Positions 7,698 to 16,983 are shown, numbered from the stretch's first letter. The stretch is 64,000 bases of DNA from CAXXXW01 sp963665555 (GCA_963665555.2 OY762308.1:1-64000), one strand, 5' to 3'. Numbers and translations are program-made. Notes: generated by a model not told the origin, from the sequence alone.

Positions 7698-9056
7698 ATG
7701 GAGCGTTTCGGCTGGCGGACCGTGCTGGCGCTGGCCACCTTCTCGATGCTGGTCCAGCAGGCGTTCTCCTATGTCTGCCAGATCGTCATGCCCTTCCTCG
7801 CCGACCGGCTGGCGGAGGAGTTCGGGATTTCGCGCGCCTGGCTCGGCTTCTACCTGTCGCTCCAGAGCATCGCGGCGATCTGCGCGGCGATGGGCTGCGG
7901 CGCGCTGATCGTGAAGCTGGGGGCGCTGCGCGTGAGCCAGTGGTGCCTGGTCTTCATGGGCGCGAGCCTGTTCGTGACCGCGACCGGCCTGCTCTGGCTC
8001 TACCCGCTCGGCGCGATATTGCTGGGCGCGGCCTCGGTCTCGACGCCGGCGAGTTCGCACATCCTGGCGCGGTTCTGCCCGCCCAGGCTGGCCCCGCTGG
8101 TCTTCTCGATCAAGCAGACCGGCGTGCCGGTGGGCAGCCTGATCGCCGGCCTGCTGATCCCGGCGCTGCTGGGGCTGGTGTTCTACAGCGCGACGCTCGG
8201 CGAGACGATCCGGCTCGGCGCGCTGGGCACGGCCCTCGTCCTCGGCCTGGTCGTGTACGCCATCGCCGCGACGCTGGAGCCGCTGCGGGCGCATTTCGAC
8301 TCCGACCGCAAGCCGGAGACGCGCTTCACCTTCGCCGGCGTGGCGCAGACGATGCGGGCGGTCGTCTCGACCCCGGACCTGCGCGACCTCGTTTTCGTCG
8401 CCTTCTCGCTCGGCGGGCTGCAGGCGGTGTGGTCCGGCTTCTTCATCCTCTTCCTGATCGACGGGCTGGACTACGGCGAGTTCGAGGCCGGCACGGCCTT
8501 CGCCGTCGCCAGCTTCTCGGCGATCGGGGCGCGCGTCCTGTGGGGCTGGATGGGCAGCGCGCTGGTCTCGCCCCGGATCGTGCTGGGCGGCCTGTGCGCC
8601 TTCGCGACGCTGGCGGCGGCGCTGACCGCGCTCTACGACGACTCCTGGGGGCCGGGCGCGGTGCTGGCGGTCGCGGTCCTGTTCAACGTCACCTCGCTCA
8701 GCTGGCACGGCGTGCTGCTGGCGGAGATCGCGCGGCTGGCGCCGCCGGGGCATGTCGGCGGCCTGACGGGCGGCGTGCTGGCCTTCACCTCGGTGGCGAT
8801 GACGATCTATCCGGCGATCTACGGCGCGCTGCTGGCGCTCACCGGCTCCTACGGGATCGGTTTCGCGCTGGCGGCGGCGCCGGCGCTGTTCGCGGCCTTC
8901 GTGTTCTCGGCCCCGCCGCTGGCGGGGTCGTGGCTGGGGGAGGTCCTGCGCGCGCTGGGCTGGGCGCTGGCCCCGCGCCGGCTGGGCCTCGTGGCGGCGC
9001 TCTGCCTGCTGGCCATGCTCGCCGCCGCCGCGCTGGCGTGGCGCTCGATGGTCTGA
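7698..9056 (+). CDS. MFS transporter
   Basis: This is a 452-residue major facilitator with about twelve hydrophobic helices. The segment ASVSTPASSHILARF and the second-half GALLALTGSYGIGFALAAAP resemble the CynX/NNP-like branch rather than the 14-helix EmrB branch. The start may be ATG 7698 or GTG 7692, which overlaps the stop of the HlyD-family gene. Coupling to an adaptor suggests export across both membranes; the substrate is unknown. Confidence 0.87.
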   Translation: MERFGWRTVLALATFSMLVQQAFSYVCQIVMPFLADRLAEEFGISRAWLGFYLSLQSIAAICAAMGCGALIVKLGALRVSQWCLVFMGASLFVTATGLLWLYPLGAILLGAASVSTPASSHILARFCPPRLAPLVFSIKQTGVPVGSLIAGLLIPALLGLVFYSATLGETIRLGALGTALVLGLVVYAIAATLEPLRAHFDSDRKPETRFTFAGVAQTMRAVVSTPDLRDLVFVAFSLGGLQAVWSGFFILFLIDGLDYGEFEAGTAFAVASFSAIGARVLWGWMGSALVSPRIVLGGLCAFATLAAALTALYDDSWGPGAVLAVAVLFNVTSLSWHGVLLAEIARLAPPGHVGGLTGGVLAFTSVAMTIYPAIYGALLALTGSYGIGFALAAAPALFAAFVFSAPPLAGSWLGEVLRALGWALAPRRLGLVAALCLLAMLAAAALAWRSMV

Positions 9057-9093
9057 CGCGGGCGGCGGAGGCGGCCGCGGCGCGCCCCGCCCG

Positions 9094-10335
9094 TCAGTCG
9101 TAGGAGCGGGCGTCCTCGATGACCTTGCCGTCGCTGGGCAGCGCGCCGGGTTCGACGAAGCGCACATCGCCGCGCAGCTTGGCGACGGCCTGGATCGACT
9201 GGCGCACCGCGTCCGCCAGCGCGTCGCCGCCGCCGCCCGCGACCTCGGCGTGCAGCGTCATCTCGTCCCGCCCGGTGCGCCCGGCGATCACCAGCCGCCC
9301 GCGGCCGATTTCGGGATGGCGGCCGACGATCGCCGCCACTTGCGCGGGATGGACGAACATGCCGCGCACCTTGGCCGTCTGGTCGGCCCGGCCCATCCAG
9401 CCCCGGATGCGCGCGTTGGTGCGCCCGCACGGGCTGGTCCCCTCCATGAACGCCGACAGGTCCCCGGTGGCGAAGCGCACCATCGGCCAGGAGGGGTTGA
9501 AGGTGGTCACCACCACCTCGCCGACCTCGCCGTCGGGCACCGGGTCGCCGCCGCCCGGCTCGACGATCTCGACGACGACGCCCTCGTCCACGATCATCCC
9601 CTCCCTGGCCGGCGACTCGTAGGCGACCAGGCCGAGATCGGCGGTGCCGTAGCATTGCAGGACGTCGCAGCCGAGATCGGCCAGTTCGGCCCGCAGGCTG
9701 GGCGGCAGCGCCTCGCCGCCGACCAGGCCGCTCGACAGGCTGGAGGCGTCCACGCCGATCTCGCGCGCCTTCTCCAGCAGGATTTTCAGGAAGCTCGGCG
9801 TGCCGGCGTAGCGGTTGGGGCGCAGGCGGCCGATCGCCTGGACCTGGATTTCGGTGTTGCCGACGCCGCCCGGGAACACCGCGCAGCCGATCGCCCGGCA
9901 CCCCGTATCCACCATCATGCCGGCGGGCGTCAGGTGGTAGGAGAAGCTGTTGTGGACGACATCGCCCGGCCGCGCGCCGGCGGCCCAGGCGGCGCGGGCG
10001 AAGCGCCAGGGATCGTCCTCCGGCCCCTCGCCCTCGAAGATCGGCCCCGGCGACATGAAGATGCGCGCGAAGGCGCCGGGCGCGCGCGCGCCGAGGCCGC
10101 CGAAGGGCGGCGCGCCCTCCTGCATCCCCAGCAGGTCCGACTTGCGCAGCACCGGCAGCGCCGCGAGGTCGGCGCGCGAGCGGATCGCCGCCGGGTCGAC
10201 GTCGCGCAGCGATTCGGCGAAGGCCGGCGAGGCGGATTTGGCGTGGGCGATCCGCCGGGGCAGCGCCTCGGCGAGGTCGCGGGCGCGCTCCTCGGCGCTT
10301 CGGGTCTCGAGGGCGTCGTGGAATTCGCCGGACAT
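9094..10335 (-). CDS. Phenylacetate-CoA ligase-like AMP-forming ligase
   Basis: This 413-residue protein belongs to the adenylate-forming PaaK-like family, which activates aromatic or other carboxylic acids to CoA thioesters. Visible features are the N-terminal HAKSASPAFAESL helix, YAGTPSFLK, the acyl-adenylate region QCYGTADLGLVAYE, a GDLSAF motif, and the C-terminal GRADQTAKVRGMFVHPAQV hinge. The ATG at 10335 follows GAGGAGG; an earlier start at 10374 lacks this. It is divergent from the dioxygenase-like gene at 10499, and the two may serve one aromatic pathway. Confidence 0.83.
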   Translation of the reverse strand: MSGEFHDALETRSAEERARDLAEALPRRIAHAKSASPAFAESLRDVDPAAIRSRADLAALPVLRKSDLLGMQEGAPPFGGLGARAPGAFARIFMSPGPIFEGEGPEDDPWRFARAAWAAGARPGDVVHNSFSYHLTPAGMMVDTGCRAIGCAVFPGGVGNTEIQVQAIGRLRPNRYAGTPSFLKILLEKAREIGVDASSLSSGLVGGEALPPSLRAELADLGCDVLQCYGTADLGLVAYESPAREGMIVDEGVVVEIVEPGGGDPVPDGEVGEVVVTTFNPSWPMVRFATGDLSAFMEGTSPCGRTNARIRGWMGRADQTAKVRGMFVHPAQVAAIVGRHPEIGRGRLVIAGRTGRDEMTLHAEVAGGGGDALADAVRQSIQAVAKLRGDVRFVEPGALPSDGKVIEDARSYD

Positions 10336-10498
10336 CGGGGCCTCCTCGCGGGCGGAACGGGAACGCGCGCGCACCTAACGACAAATCGCCGCGCCGGGCA
10401 AGCCGCCGGCGCGCGGCTTGCGGCGGGGCGGCGCGCGCTGGTAGCATCCGCCGCGCGCGGCGCCGGCCGCGCCCGCCCAGGCGGATGAGGAGGCAGCC

Positions 10499-11086
10499 AT
10501 GTCCAGCGAAGCGACGAAAGCGCCGGCCCGGGCGGTCACGCCCGCCGGCCTCAACCACCTCGTGATCAATGTGCGCGACCTCGACGAGTCGCACCGTTTC
10601 TACACGGAAATCCTCGGCTTCGAGCAGGTCGGCGAGTTCCGCGACCCGGCGCGCCGCCGGGACCGCTCGCGGATGCGCTTCTACAGCGGCGTGCGCGACG
10701 GCCTGCGCAACCACCACGACCTCGCGCTGGTCGAGAAGCCCGGCCTGCCCGAACCGCCGGAGGACCCGCTGGCCGAGCCGCTGGCGGTGAACCACATCGC
10801 CATTACGCTGCCCGACCGCGAGTCCTGGCTGGCGCAACTCGCCTTCCTGCAATCGCGGGGCGTGAAGTTCGACCGGCGTGTCGAGCACGGCATGACCCAC
10901 AGCTGCTACATCCGCGACCCCAACGGCTACGGCGTCGAACTGCTCTACGAACTGCCGCGCGAGGTGTGGGGCGGCGACATCGACGGGGCGCTGAACTACT
11001 ACCGCAGCCTGCCGACCGAGGGGCCGGAGGCGCTGGAGGACCGGACCGACGGCCTGCCCGTCTTCGCGGCGGCCGCGTCCGACTGA
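10499..11086 (+). CDS. VOC-family extradiol dioxygenase-like protein
   Basis: This 195-residue protein has two vicinal-oxygen-chelate modules, as in type I extradiol (catechol 2,3-dioxygenase-like) enzymes. Likely metal ligands are His20 in GLNHLVI, His99 in VNHIAI and Glu147 in GYGVELLYE, the expected 2-His-1-carboxylate set. A GAGGAGG ribosome binding site precedes the ATG. It is shorter than classical catechol 2,3-dioxygenases (about 300 residues), so it may be a single-domain-pair dioxygenase or a glyoxalase-like enzyme. Confidence 0.82.
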   Translation: MSSEATKAPARAVTPAGLNHLVINVRDLDESHRFYTEILGFEQVGEFRDPARRRDRSRMRFYSGVRDGLRNHHDLALVEKPGLPEPPEDPLAEPLAVNHIAITLPDRESWLAQLAFLQSRGVKFDRRVEHGMTHSCYIRDPNGYGVELLYELPREVWGGDIDGALNYYRSLPTEGPEALEDRTDGLPVFAAAASD

Positions 11087-11129
11087 ACGGCCGCGCCGGG
11101 CGGGCGGAGACGGGACGCCGCGCGCGGCC

Positions 11130-11360
11130 TCAGCCGCTCCAGGATTTCGCGGGCCCGTCCGCATCCGCCCGGCCGATTTCCCGCCTGAGGCGCAGGGCGA
11201 GGAGGTAGCCGCGGAGGTCGCTTCTTTCGACGAGGCGGTCGGCCAGGACCTTCGCGCGGTCGCGCGGGCGGGGGAGCGCGGACAGGTCCGTCCCGTCCAG
11301 GGTCCGCGCCGGATCGTGCGCCAGCGCCGCCTCGTAGGAAGGGCAGGGATGTTCGGGCAT
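11130..11360 (-). CDS. Small hypothetical protein
   Basis: This 76-residue reading frame begins with ATG 11360 behind CCGGAG. It contains a predicted amphipathic helix (DRAKVLADRLVERSDLRGYLLALRLRREI). I do not recognise the family. It lies downstream of the TRAP receptor on the same strand, separated by a terminator. In this GC-rich sequence a chance frame of this size is possible, but the ribosome binding site and the absence of an overlapping gene favour a real one. Confidence 0.45.
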   Translation of the reverse strand: MPEHPCPSYEAALAHDPARTLDGTDLSALPRPRDRAKVLADRLVERSDLRGYLLALRLRREIGRADADGPAKSWSG

Positions 11361-11444
11361 CGCGCGCGCTCCGGCGTCGTTCCGCGCAGGATACCCCGGC
11401 GCGGCGGCGGCGTCGAGGTTTCCGGCCCCCCGGCGCGGCCACGG

Positions 11445-11472
11445 AAAAGCCGGGGCCGCGGGGCCCCGGCTT
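11445..11472 (-). terminator. Rho-independent terminator of the TRAP receptor gene
   Basis: A perfect 11-base-pair stem AAGCCGGGGCC/GGCCCCGGCTT with a four-base loop lies 69 bases beyond the stop of the TRAP receptor gene. Read on the minus strand the hairpin ends in TTTT, the form of an intrinsic terminator. Confidence 0.75.
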
Positions 11473-11540
11473 CCGCGCGAGACGCGCGGCCGTTCCGTCG
11501 CGGCGCCCCGCCGTGGGGCGCCGGCGGTCCTCGACGGTCG

Positions 11541-12608
11541 TCAGTCGATATAGGTGGCCTTCATCGCCTGCGCGTCGCCCCACAGCTTGAAGGCGTTGCG
11601 GAAGGCGAAGTAGCTGTCGGCGAACTCCTTGAAGATCGCGTCCTTGGCCGATTCCTCGGCCACCACTTCGCGCCAGGCCTGCTCGAAGACGGCCAGCTGG
11701 TCGTCCGTCCAGCGATGGATCGTCACGCCGTGCTTGTCCTGCATCTCCTTCATGGCGGTGAACTGCTGGGAGTCGGCGTGGGCGTGCGTGTAGAGGACCT
11801 GCGTCGTCGCGGCGGACTGGATCATCTCCTGGTAGGCTTCCGGCAGCTCCTCGAACTTGGTCTTGTTCATCAGGAACTCGGACACCGACGACTGCTGGTG
11901 CCAGCCCGGGAAGTAGTTGTTCTTGGCGATCTGGTAGAAGCCGTACTTGATGTCGTTGGTCGGCATCGAGTACTCGGTGGAGTCGATCACGCCGCGCTCC
12001 AGCGCCGGATAGATGTCCGCGCCGGCCAGCAGCTGGGTCGAGACGCCGATCTTGGTCATCACCTTGGCGCCGAGGCCGAAGAAGCGCATCTTGAGGCCCT
12101 TCAGCTGCTCGAGGTTCTCGATCGGCTCCTTGAACCAGCCGGAGGTCTCCGGGCCGTGCGAGAAGGCGTCGACCGCCTTCAGGTCGTGCTTGGCGTAGAT
12201 GCGGTCGCGGATGTCGTTGCCGCCGCCGAACCACTTCCAGGACAGGAACTCGGTCAGGCTCGGCCCGAACGGCACCGTGGTCATGAAGGACAGGCCGGGA
12301 TAGCGGCCGGCGTGGTAGCCGGGCGTCGTCCAGGCCGACTCGATCGACCCCTTCGAGGCCGCGTCGAAGGTCTCCAGCGCCGGGACCAGCGCGCCGGGAT
12401 CGAAGAACTTGATCTTGAACTTGCCCTCCGACATCTTCTCGACGGAGTCGACGAAGCGCACGCCGGACTCGCCGGCGTTGGGCACCTCGGTGCTCCAGGC
12501 GCTCTGCATCTTCCATTTGACTTTCTTGGCCGCCGAGGCGTCGCCGGCCGCGCCGAGAACCAGCGCGCCGGCGGCCGCGCCGAGCGCCGCCGTCTTGAGA
12601 ACTTTCAT
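11541..12608 (-). CDS. dctP: TRAP transporter solute-binding protein (DctP family)
   Basis: This 355-residue periplasmic receptor belongs to the DctP family of tripartite ATP-independent transporters. A signal peptide of about 26 residues ends ASA. The mature part has WKMQSAW, the helix-strand pattern of the family, and the conserved segment around residues 195-225 (LLAGADIYPALERGVIDSTEY) with the Arg expected to bind the ligand carboxylate. Sequences of this kind are often described as binding 2-oxo acids or similar carboxylates, which is inference here. The membrane subunits dctQ and dctM are not in the window. GGGAGGGAAG precedes the ATG. Confidence 0.9.
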   Translation of the reverse strand: MKVLKTAALGAAAGALVLGAAGDASAAKKVKWKMQSAWSTEVPNAGESGVRFVDSVEKMSEGKFKIKFFDPGALVPALETFDAASKGSIESAWTTPGYHAGRYPGLSFMTTVPFGPSLTEFLSWKWFGGGNDIRDRIYAKHDLKAVDAFSHGPETSGWFKEPIENLEQLKGLKMRFFGLGAKVMTKIGVSTQLLAGADIYPALERGVIDSTEYSMPTNDIKYGFYQIAKNNYFPGWHQQSSVSEFLMNKTKFEELPEAYQEMIQSAATTQVLYTHAHADSQQFTAMKEMQDKHGVTIHRWTDDQLAVFEQAWREVVAEESAKDAIFKEFADSYFAFRNAFKLWGDAQAMKATYID

Positions 12609-12736
12609 GTCTTCCCTCCCATTCCGCGCGAATCGAGACGGCGCCCATCGCCGCCCCCGGACGCGGAAAGCCGAACCTTACCCCCTCCCGCCCCGCCGCG
12701 CAACGCGCCGCGAGCGATGTTTTCCGGAGGCGGCGC

Positions 12737-14497
12737 TCAGTCGTCGAGGCCGTCGCCCGCCGGCCGCGCCGCCTCGGCGACGCGCGCGATCGCGTCGAGT
12801 TTTTCGCCGATCTCCGGGTCGATTTCGCTTTCGGGAACAAGGTCGGCCAGTTCGTAAAACGCCCTCTTGGCCATAAGGTTGGGGAGGCCGAGTTTGCCGA
12901 AATACGCCCGGAAAAGCGGCTTCAGGAAATCGTCGCTCACCTTCGCGTCGGCGTCCCAGGGCGACCCCTTGTCCAGGGTCGCCATCGCCGCGCTCACCTC
13001 CGCGACGGCTTCGCGCATGGCGGCCAGACGGCGATCCGCCTCGCCGGCCGCGAACAACGGTGGAAGCCCGGCGTTCGACGCGGTGGCGCTCGCGTACCGT
13101 TCGAGCGTGGCCGGCGTGCAGAAGTAGTTCTCGATCTCGCGCTTGGCCCATGTCGAAACCGGGAGCGACGGGTCGCTTTCGGACACGCCTCTGTCGAGGC
13201 GGTCGAAAAGCGCGGCGCCCCGCAGGCCGGGCAGCGCTTCCCTCAGGCCATGGAAATGGCGCCGGGCCGCGTTCGGTTGGTTCCCGACATATGCGACGAA
13301 GGGCCGTTCGAGCGCGCGCGCCGCCGGGTGGCCGAGCCGCCGCGCGAAGGCTTGCAATATGGCGAGATCGGTGGAGCCTTCCAGGTACAGCGCCCACCCG
13401 GTTTGCTCGGCTTGGTAGTAGTCGTCGAAACCGATTTCCTCCAGCGCCTTCAGGACCTCGCTTTCCTTTCCGCCGCCGAGGCGATGCGGCTTGCCGACGA
13501 AGGCCACCGCCGTGTCCCGGCCGGCGGCCTCTTTCAGCAAGACTTCCGAGTGGCTCGCGGCGACGATCTGGTTGCCGCCCTCCTTGGCCGCTTCCGCGAC
13601 GAGATTGTAGATCTGCCGCTGGCGGAGGATTTCGAGATGGGCGTCCGGCTCGTCGAGCAGCAGGACCGCGCCCGGGTTGGCGTACATGTAGGCCAGGATG
13701 AGGAGTGTCTGCTGCAGCCCCCGCCCGCTCGACGACAGGTCCAGGACCGGCCCCCGCTCCCGCTCCCGATACACCATCTCGATCTCGCCCCGTTCGGCGA
13801 TGTAGCGCGGCGCTTCCAGCGTCGCCCCGAACAGGTCGGATATTCGGTTCACCAGGACTTTCCAACGCTTCGGGTTTTTCCCGTGCACCAGGTAACAGAG
13901 GTTGCGCAGGACTTCCGCCGTCCGGCCTTCGCCGACGCGCACATTGACGGCCCCCATGTCGAGGCGCGTCTCCTGGGCCGCCAAACCCGACATCGGCGGA
14001 AGGAAAGCGATGTGGACCGCCTCGGCCTCGTCCGGGACCGGCATACGCCGGGGAGTCGCCTTGTCGTCTTCCAGCCGCAGGGGACGACAATAAAAAATTT
14101 CTTGATTCGCGTAATCGAATTCGAGACCGCATTTCCACGATTTACCTTCGGAAATTCCCTCGACAACCACGTCGATGCGTATGTTCTTGGTTTCCTGTTT
14201 GCCGTCGACTGTCTTCTGGATATTCCTTGTGCGAAGGCCGCTCCACAGCAGCGAGGCGTGCGGATGGGGAACCGCCAGCAGGTCGCGGCGGTTGACGGTG
14301 ACGCCCGGCCGCTGCTCCGGCGCGCCGCTTCCACGCCTTTCGAGCCACCGCTTGACGCCGAGGTCCCAGAGCGCCAGCGCCTGCATCGCCGAGGTCTTGC
14401 CCGAATTGTTCGGTCCGACGAACACGACCGGGTTGCCCAGTTCGATCTCGACCTCCCCGAACCGCTTGAAATTCCGAACGGTCAGTTTCGTCAGCAT
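12737..14497 (-). CDS. OLD-like AAA ATPase with TOPRIM domain
   Basis: This 586-residue protein has an SMC/ABC-type ATPase with Walker A GPNNSGKTS near residue 30, the signature LSSSGRGLQQ, Walker B AVLLLDEPDAHLE and a switch His in AASHSEVL. A C-terminal TOPRIM-like region follows, with LYLEGSTD, LFDRLD and the REIENYF segment usual in OLD-family proteins. OLD proteins are ATP-dependent nucleases, several of which act against phage. No GajB-like helicase or reverse transcriptase is adjacent, so it is a single-gene system if it is defensive. The acidic motif is D-x-x-D rather than D-x-D. Parts of the gene (about 14,080-14,230) are clearly AT-richer than the surroundings, suggesting transfer. 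Confidence 0.78.
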   Translation of the reverse strand: MLTKLTVRNFKRFGEVEIELGNPVVFVGPNNSGKTSAMQALALWDLGVKRWLERRGSGAPEQRPGVTVNRRDLLAVPHPHASLLWSGLRTRNIQKTVDGKQETKNIRIDVVVEGISEGKSWKCGLEFDYANQEIFYCRPLRLEDDKATPRRMPVPDEAEAVHIAFLPPMSGLAAQETRLDMGAVNVRVGEGRTAEVLRNLCYLVHGKNPKRWKVLVNRISDLFGATLEAPRYIAERGEIEMVYRERERGPVLDLSSSGRGLQQTLLILAYMYANPGAVLLLDEPDAHLEILRQRQIYNLVAEAAKEGGNQIVAASHSEVLLKEAAGRDTAVAFVGKPHRLGGGKESEVLKALEEIGFDDYYQAEQTGWALYLEGSTDLAILQAFARRLGHPAARALERPFVAYVGNQPNAARRHFHGLREALPGLRGAALFDRLDRGVSESDPSLPVSTWAKREIENYFCTPATLERYASATASNAGLPPLFAAGEADRRLAAMREAVAEVSAAMATLDKGSPWDADAKVSDDFLKPLFRAYFGKLGLPNLMAKRAFYELADLVPESEIDPEIGEKLDAIARVAEAARPAGDGLDD

Positions 14498-14641
14498 CGC
14501 ATCTTCCCCGGCGGCCCGGCCGCGCGACCGAGGCCGCACCTTACCGGACCCGCCCGCCGCCGACGAGGCGCCCGGCGGCGGACGGTGGTTTTCTCCCGGC
14601 GCCGCGCTATAATCGGGGGGAAGCGGGAAACGGGGGCGCGC

Positions 14642-15091
14642 GTGGCGGACCTGCCGGAAATCCTGGTCCTGAACGGGCCGAACCTCAACATGCTCGGCGT
14701 GCGCGAGCCGGAGGTCTATGGCTACGAGACGCTCGACGACATCGAGGCGATGTGCCGCGAACGGGCCGCCGAACTCGGGCTGGCCATCGATTTCCGGCAG
14801 TCGAACTTCGAGGGCGAGCTGGTCGGCGCGATCCAGGGCGCGCGCGGCTCCGCCGCCGGGATCGTCATCAACCCGGCCGCCTACACGCACACCTCCGTCG
14901 CCATCCTCGACGCGCTGAAGCTCGCCGAACTGCCGGTCGTCGAACTGCACCTCTCCAACCCCCACGCGCGCGAGGCGTTCCGCCACCGCTCCCATGTCTC
15001 GCCGGTCGCGCGGGGGATCGTCGCCGGGTTCGGGGCGCACGGCTATGTGCTGGCGCTCGACGCGATGGCCCGCATCGTCGACGCCGCGTGA
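14642..15091 (+). CDS. aroQ: 3-dehydroquinate dehydratase, type II
   Basis: This 149-residue type II dehydroquinase converts 3-dehydroquinate to 3-dehydroshikimate in the shikimate pathway. Key motifs are LNGPNLNMLGVREPEVYG (Arg and Tyr of the active site), RQSNFEGEL, NPAAYTHTSVA, and ELHLSNPHAREAFRHRS with the catalytic His. The GTG at 14642 fits the usual length and follows GGGGGAAG. It heads aroQ-accB-accC-aat, an arrangement common in Alphaproteobacteria. Confidence 0.96.
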   Translation: MADLPEILVLNGPNLNMLGVREPEVYGYETLDDIEAMCRERAAELGLAIDFRQSNFEGELVGAIQGARGSAAGIVINPAAYTHTSVAILDALKLAELPVVELHLSNPHAREAFRHRSHVSPVARGIVAGFGAHGYVLALDAMARIVDAA

Positions 15092-15107
15092 CGGCCGGGA
15101 GGGCGCC

Positions 15108-15563
15108 GTGAGCCGCGAGCTCGACAGCGAACTGGTCCGCGAACTCGCCCGGCTGCTGGAGGAGACCGGCCTCGGCGAGATCGAGTACGCGGCCGGGGAC
15201 TGGCGCGTTCGCGTGGCGCGGCCGGCCGCTCCGGCCCCGGCGCCCGCCGCGCCGGCCGCCGCGCCCCCGCCCGCCGCCGCGCCCGGCCCGGCCGCGGCTC
15301 CCCCCGCCGCCCGGACGGCGGCGGACGGCCCGGAGGCGCTGAAATCGCCCATGGTGGGAACCGCCTACCTCGGGCCGGACCCGGACTCGCCGCCCTTCGT
15401 CGCGATCGGCGCGCGCGTGGCCGAGGGCGAGACGGTGATGATCGTCGAGGCGATGAAGGTGATGAACACGATCCCGGCCCACCGCTCCGGCACGGTGCGC
15501 GACATCGCGGTCGCCAGCGGCCAGCCGGTGGAGTTCGGCCAGGTCCTGATGGTGATCGAATGA
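15108..15563 (+). CDS. accB: Biotin carboxyl carrier protein of acetyl-CoA carboxylase
   Basis: This 151-residue carrier has an N-terminal helix-strand unit, a long Ala/Pro linker near residues 35-68, and a C-terminal biotinyl domain with VEAMKVMN, whose lysine is biotinylated. GTG 15108 was chosen for its ribosome binding site GGGAGGG and typical length. It delivers carboxybiotin from AccC to the carboxyltransferase in fatty-acid synthesis. It lies 16 bases after aroQ and 46 before accC. Confidence 0.95.
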   Translation: MSRELDSELVRELARLLEETGLGEIEYAAGDWRVRVARPAAPAPAPAAPAAAPPPAAAPGPAAAPPAARTAADGPEALKSPMVGTAYLGPDPDSPPFVAIGARVAEGETVMIVEAMKVMNTIPAHRSGTVRDIAVASGQPVEFGQVLMVIE

Positions 15564-15609
15564 CCGCGCCCCGGCGGCCCCCGGACGCGCGGCCGGAGCG
15601 CGGCCGGCG

Positions 15610-16953
15610 ATGTTCGAGAAAATCCTGATCGCCAACCGCGGCGACGTCGCGCTCAGGATCCACCGCGCCTGCCGCGAGATGGGGATCAAGACGGTGGCGG
15701 TGCACTCCACCGCCGATTCCGCCGCCATGCATGTGCGCCTCGCCGACGAGAGCGTCTGCATCGGCCCGCCGCCGGCCCGCGACAGCTACCTCAACATCCC
15801 GGCGATCCTGTCCGCCGCCATGGTGACGGGCGCGGACGCGGTCCATCCCGGCGTCGGCTTCCTGTCGGAGAACGCCGCCTTCGCCGAGATCGTGTCCGAG
15901 CACGGCTTCGCCTTCATCGGCCCGAAGCCCGAGCATATCCGCGCGATGGGCGACAAGATCGCCGCCCGGCGCGCGGCGCGGGAGCTCGGCCTGCCTTGCG
16001 TGCCGGGGTCGGACGGCCCGGTGCGGAGCGCCGGCGAGGCGGCGCGCGTCGCGGCGGAAATCGGCTTCCCGGTGCTGGTCAAGGCGGCGGCCGGCGGCGG
16101 CGGGCGCGGCATGAAGGTCGCCCGCGCGCCGGGAGAGCTGCCGCGCGCCGTCGCCATGGCGCAGACCGAGGCGATGGCGGCCTTCGGCTCCGGCGAGGTC
16201 TATATCGAGCGCTTCCTCGCCGCGCCGCGCCATATCGAGGTGCAGGTGGTCGGCGACAGCCGGGGAACCGTCCTCCATCTCGGCGAGCGCGACTGCTCGC
16301 TGCAGCGCCGCCACCAGAAGGTGCTGGAGGAGACGCCCTCGCCGGCGCTGAACGACGCCCAGCGCGCCCGCGTCGGCGAACTCTCGGCCGAGGCGATGCG
16401 CCGCTGCGGCTACGAGAGCCTGGGCACGATCGAATACCTCTACGAGGACGGGGAGTTCTTCTTCATCGAGATGAACACGCGCCTGCAGGTCGAGCACCCG
16501 ATCACCGAGTCGGTGACCGGCGTCGACCTGGTGCGCGAGCAGATCCAGGTCGCGTCCGGCGCGCCGCTCGGCTTCGGGCCGGAGCGCGCGGCCGCTTCGG
16601 GCCACGCCATCGAATGCCGCATCAACGCCGAGGACCCCGAGCGTTTCCGCCCCTCGCCGGGGCTTGTGACCGACTACCACGCGCCGGGCGGCCTGGGCGT
16701 GCGGGTCGATTCGGCGCTCTACGCCGGATACGAGGTGCCGCCGCACTACGACAGCCTGGTGGCCAAGCTCATCGTCCACGGGAGCGGCCGGAACGAATGC
16801 CTGCTGCGCCTGCGCCGGGCGCTCGACGAATTCGTCATCGGCGGCATCGAGACCACGGTGCCGCTGCACCGGGCGCTGACGGAGGAGCCGGATTTCATCG
16901 ATGGCCATTACGACATCCACTGGCTCGAACACGAGTTCCTCGCGTCCCGGTAG
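15610..16953 (+). CDS. accC: Acetyl-CoA carboxylase, biotin carboxylase subunit
   Basis: This 447-residue ATP-grasp enzyme carboxylates the biotin of AccB. It begins MFEKILIANRGDVALRI, has the glycine-rich ATP loop KAAAGGGGRGMKVA, the metal-binding FIEMNTRLQVEHPITE, and the C-terminal segment ECRINAEDP. The length is normal. It is cotranscribed with aroQ and accB, and aat follows 30 bases later. Confidence 0.97.
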   Translation: MFEKILIANRGDVALRIHRACREMGIKTVAVHSTADSAAMHVRLADESVCIGPPPARDSYLNIPAILSAAMVTGADAVHPGVGFLSENAAFAEIVSEHGFAFIGPKPEHIRAMGDKIAARRAARELGLPCVPGSDGPVRSAGEAARVAAEIGFPVLVKAAAGGGGRGMKVARAPGELPRAVAMAQTEAMAAFGSGEVYIERFLAAPRHIEVQVVGDSRGTVLHLGERDCSLQRRHQKVLEETPSPALNDAQRARVGELSAEAMRRCGYESLGTIEYLYEDGEFFFIEMNTRLQVEHPITESVTGVDLVREQIQVASGAPLGFGPERAAASGHAIECRINAEDPERFRPSPGLVTDYHAPGGLGVRVDSALYAGYEVPPHYDSLVAKLIVHGSGRNECLLRLRRALDEFVIGGIETTVPLHRALTEEPDFIDGHYDIHWLEHEFLASR

Positions 16954-16983
16954 CCGAGCGCGCCGGCCGTCGGGGCGGCGGGC

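Noticed and set aside
12737..14497. Gabija or retron-type defence system
   Set aside because: The ATPase/TOPRIM gene stands alone; the flanking genes are a TRAP receptor and aroQ, with no helicase or reverse transcriptase.
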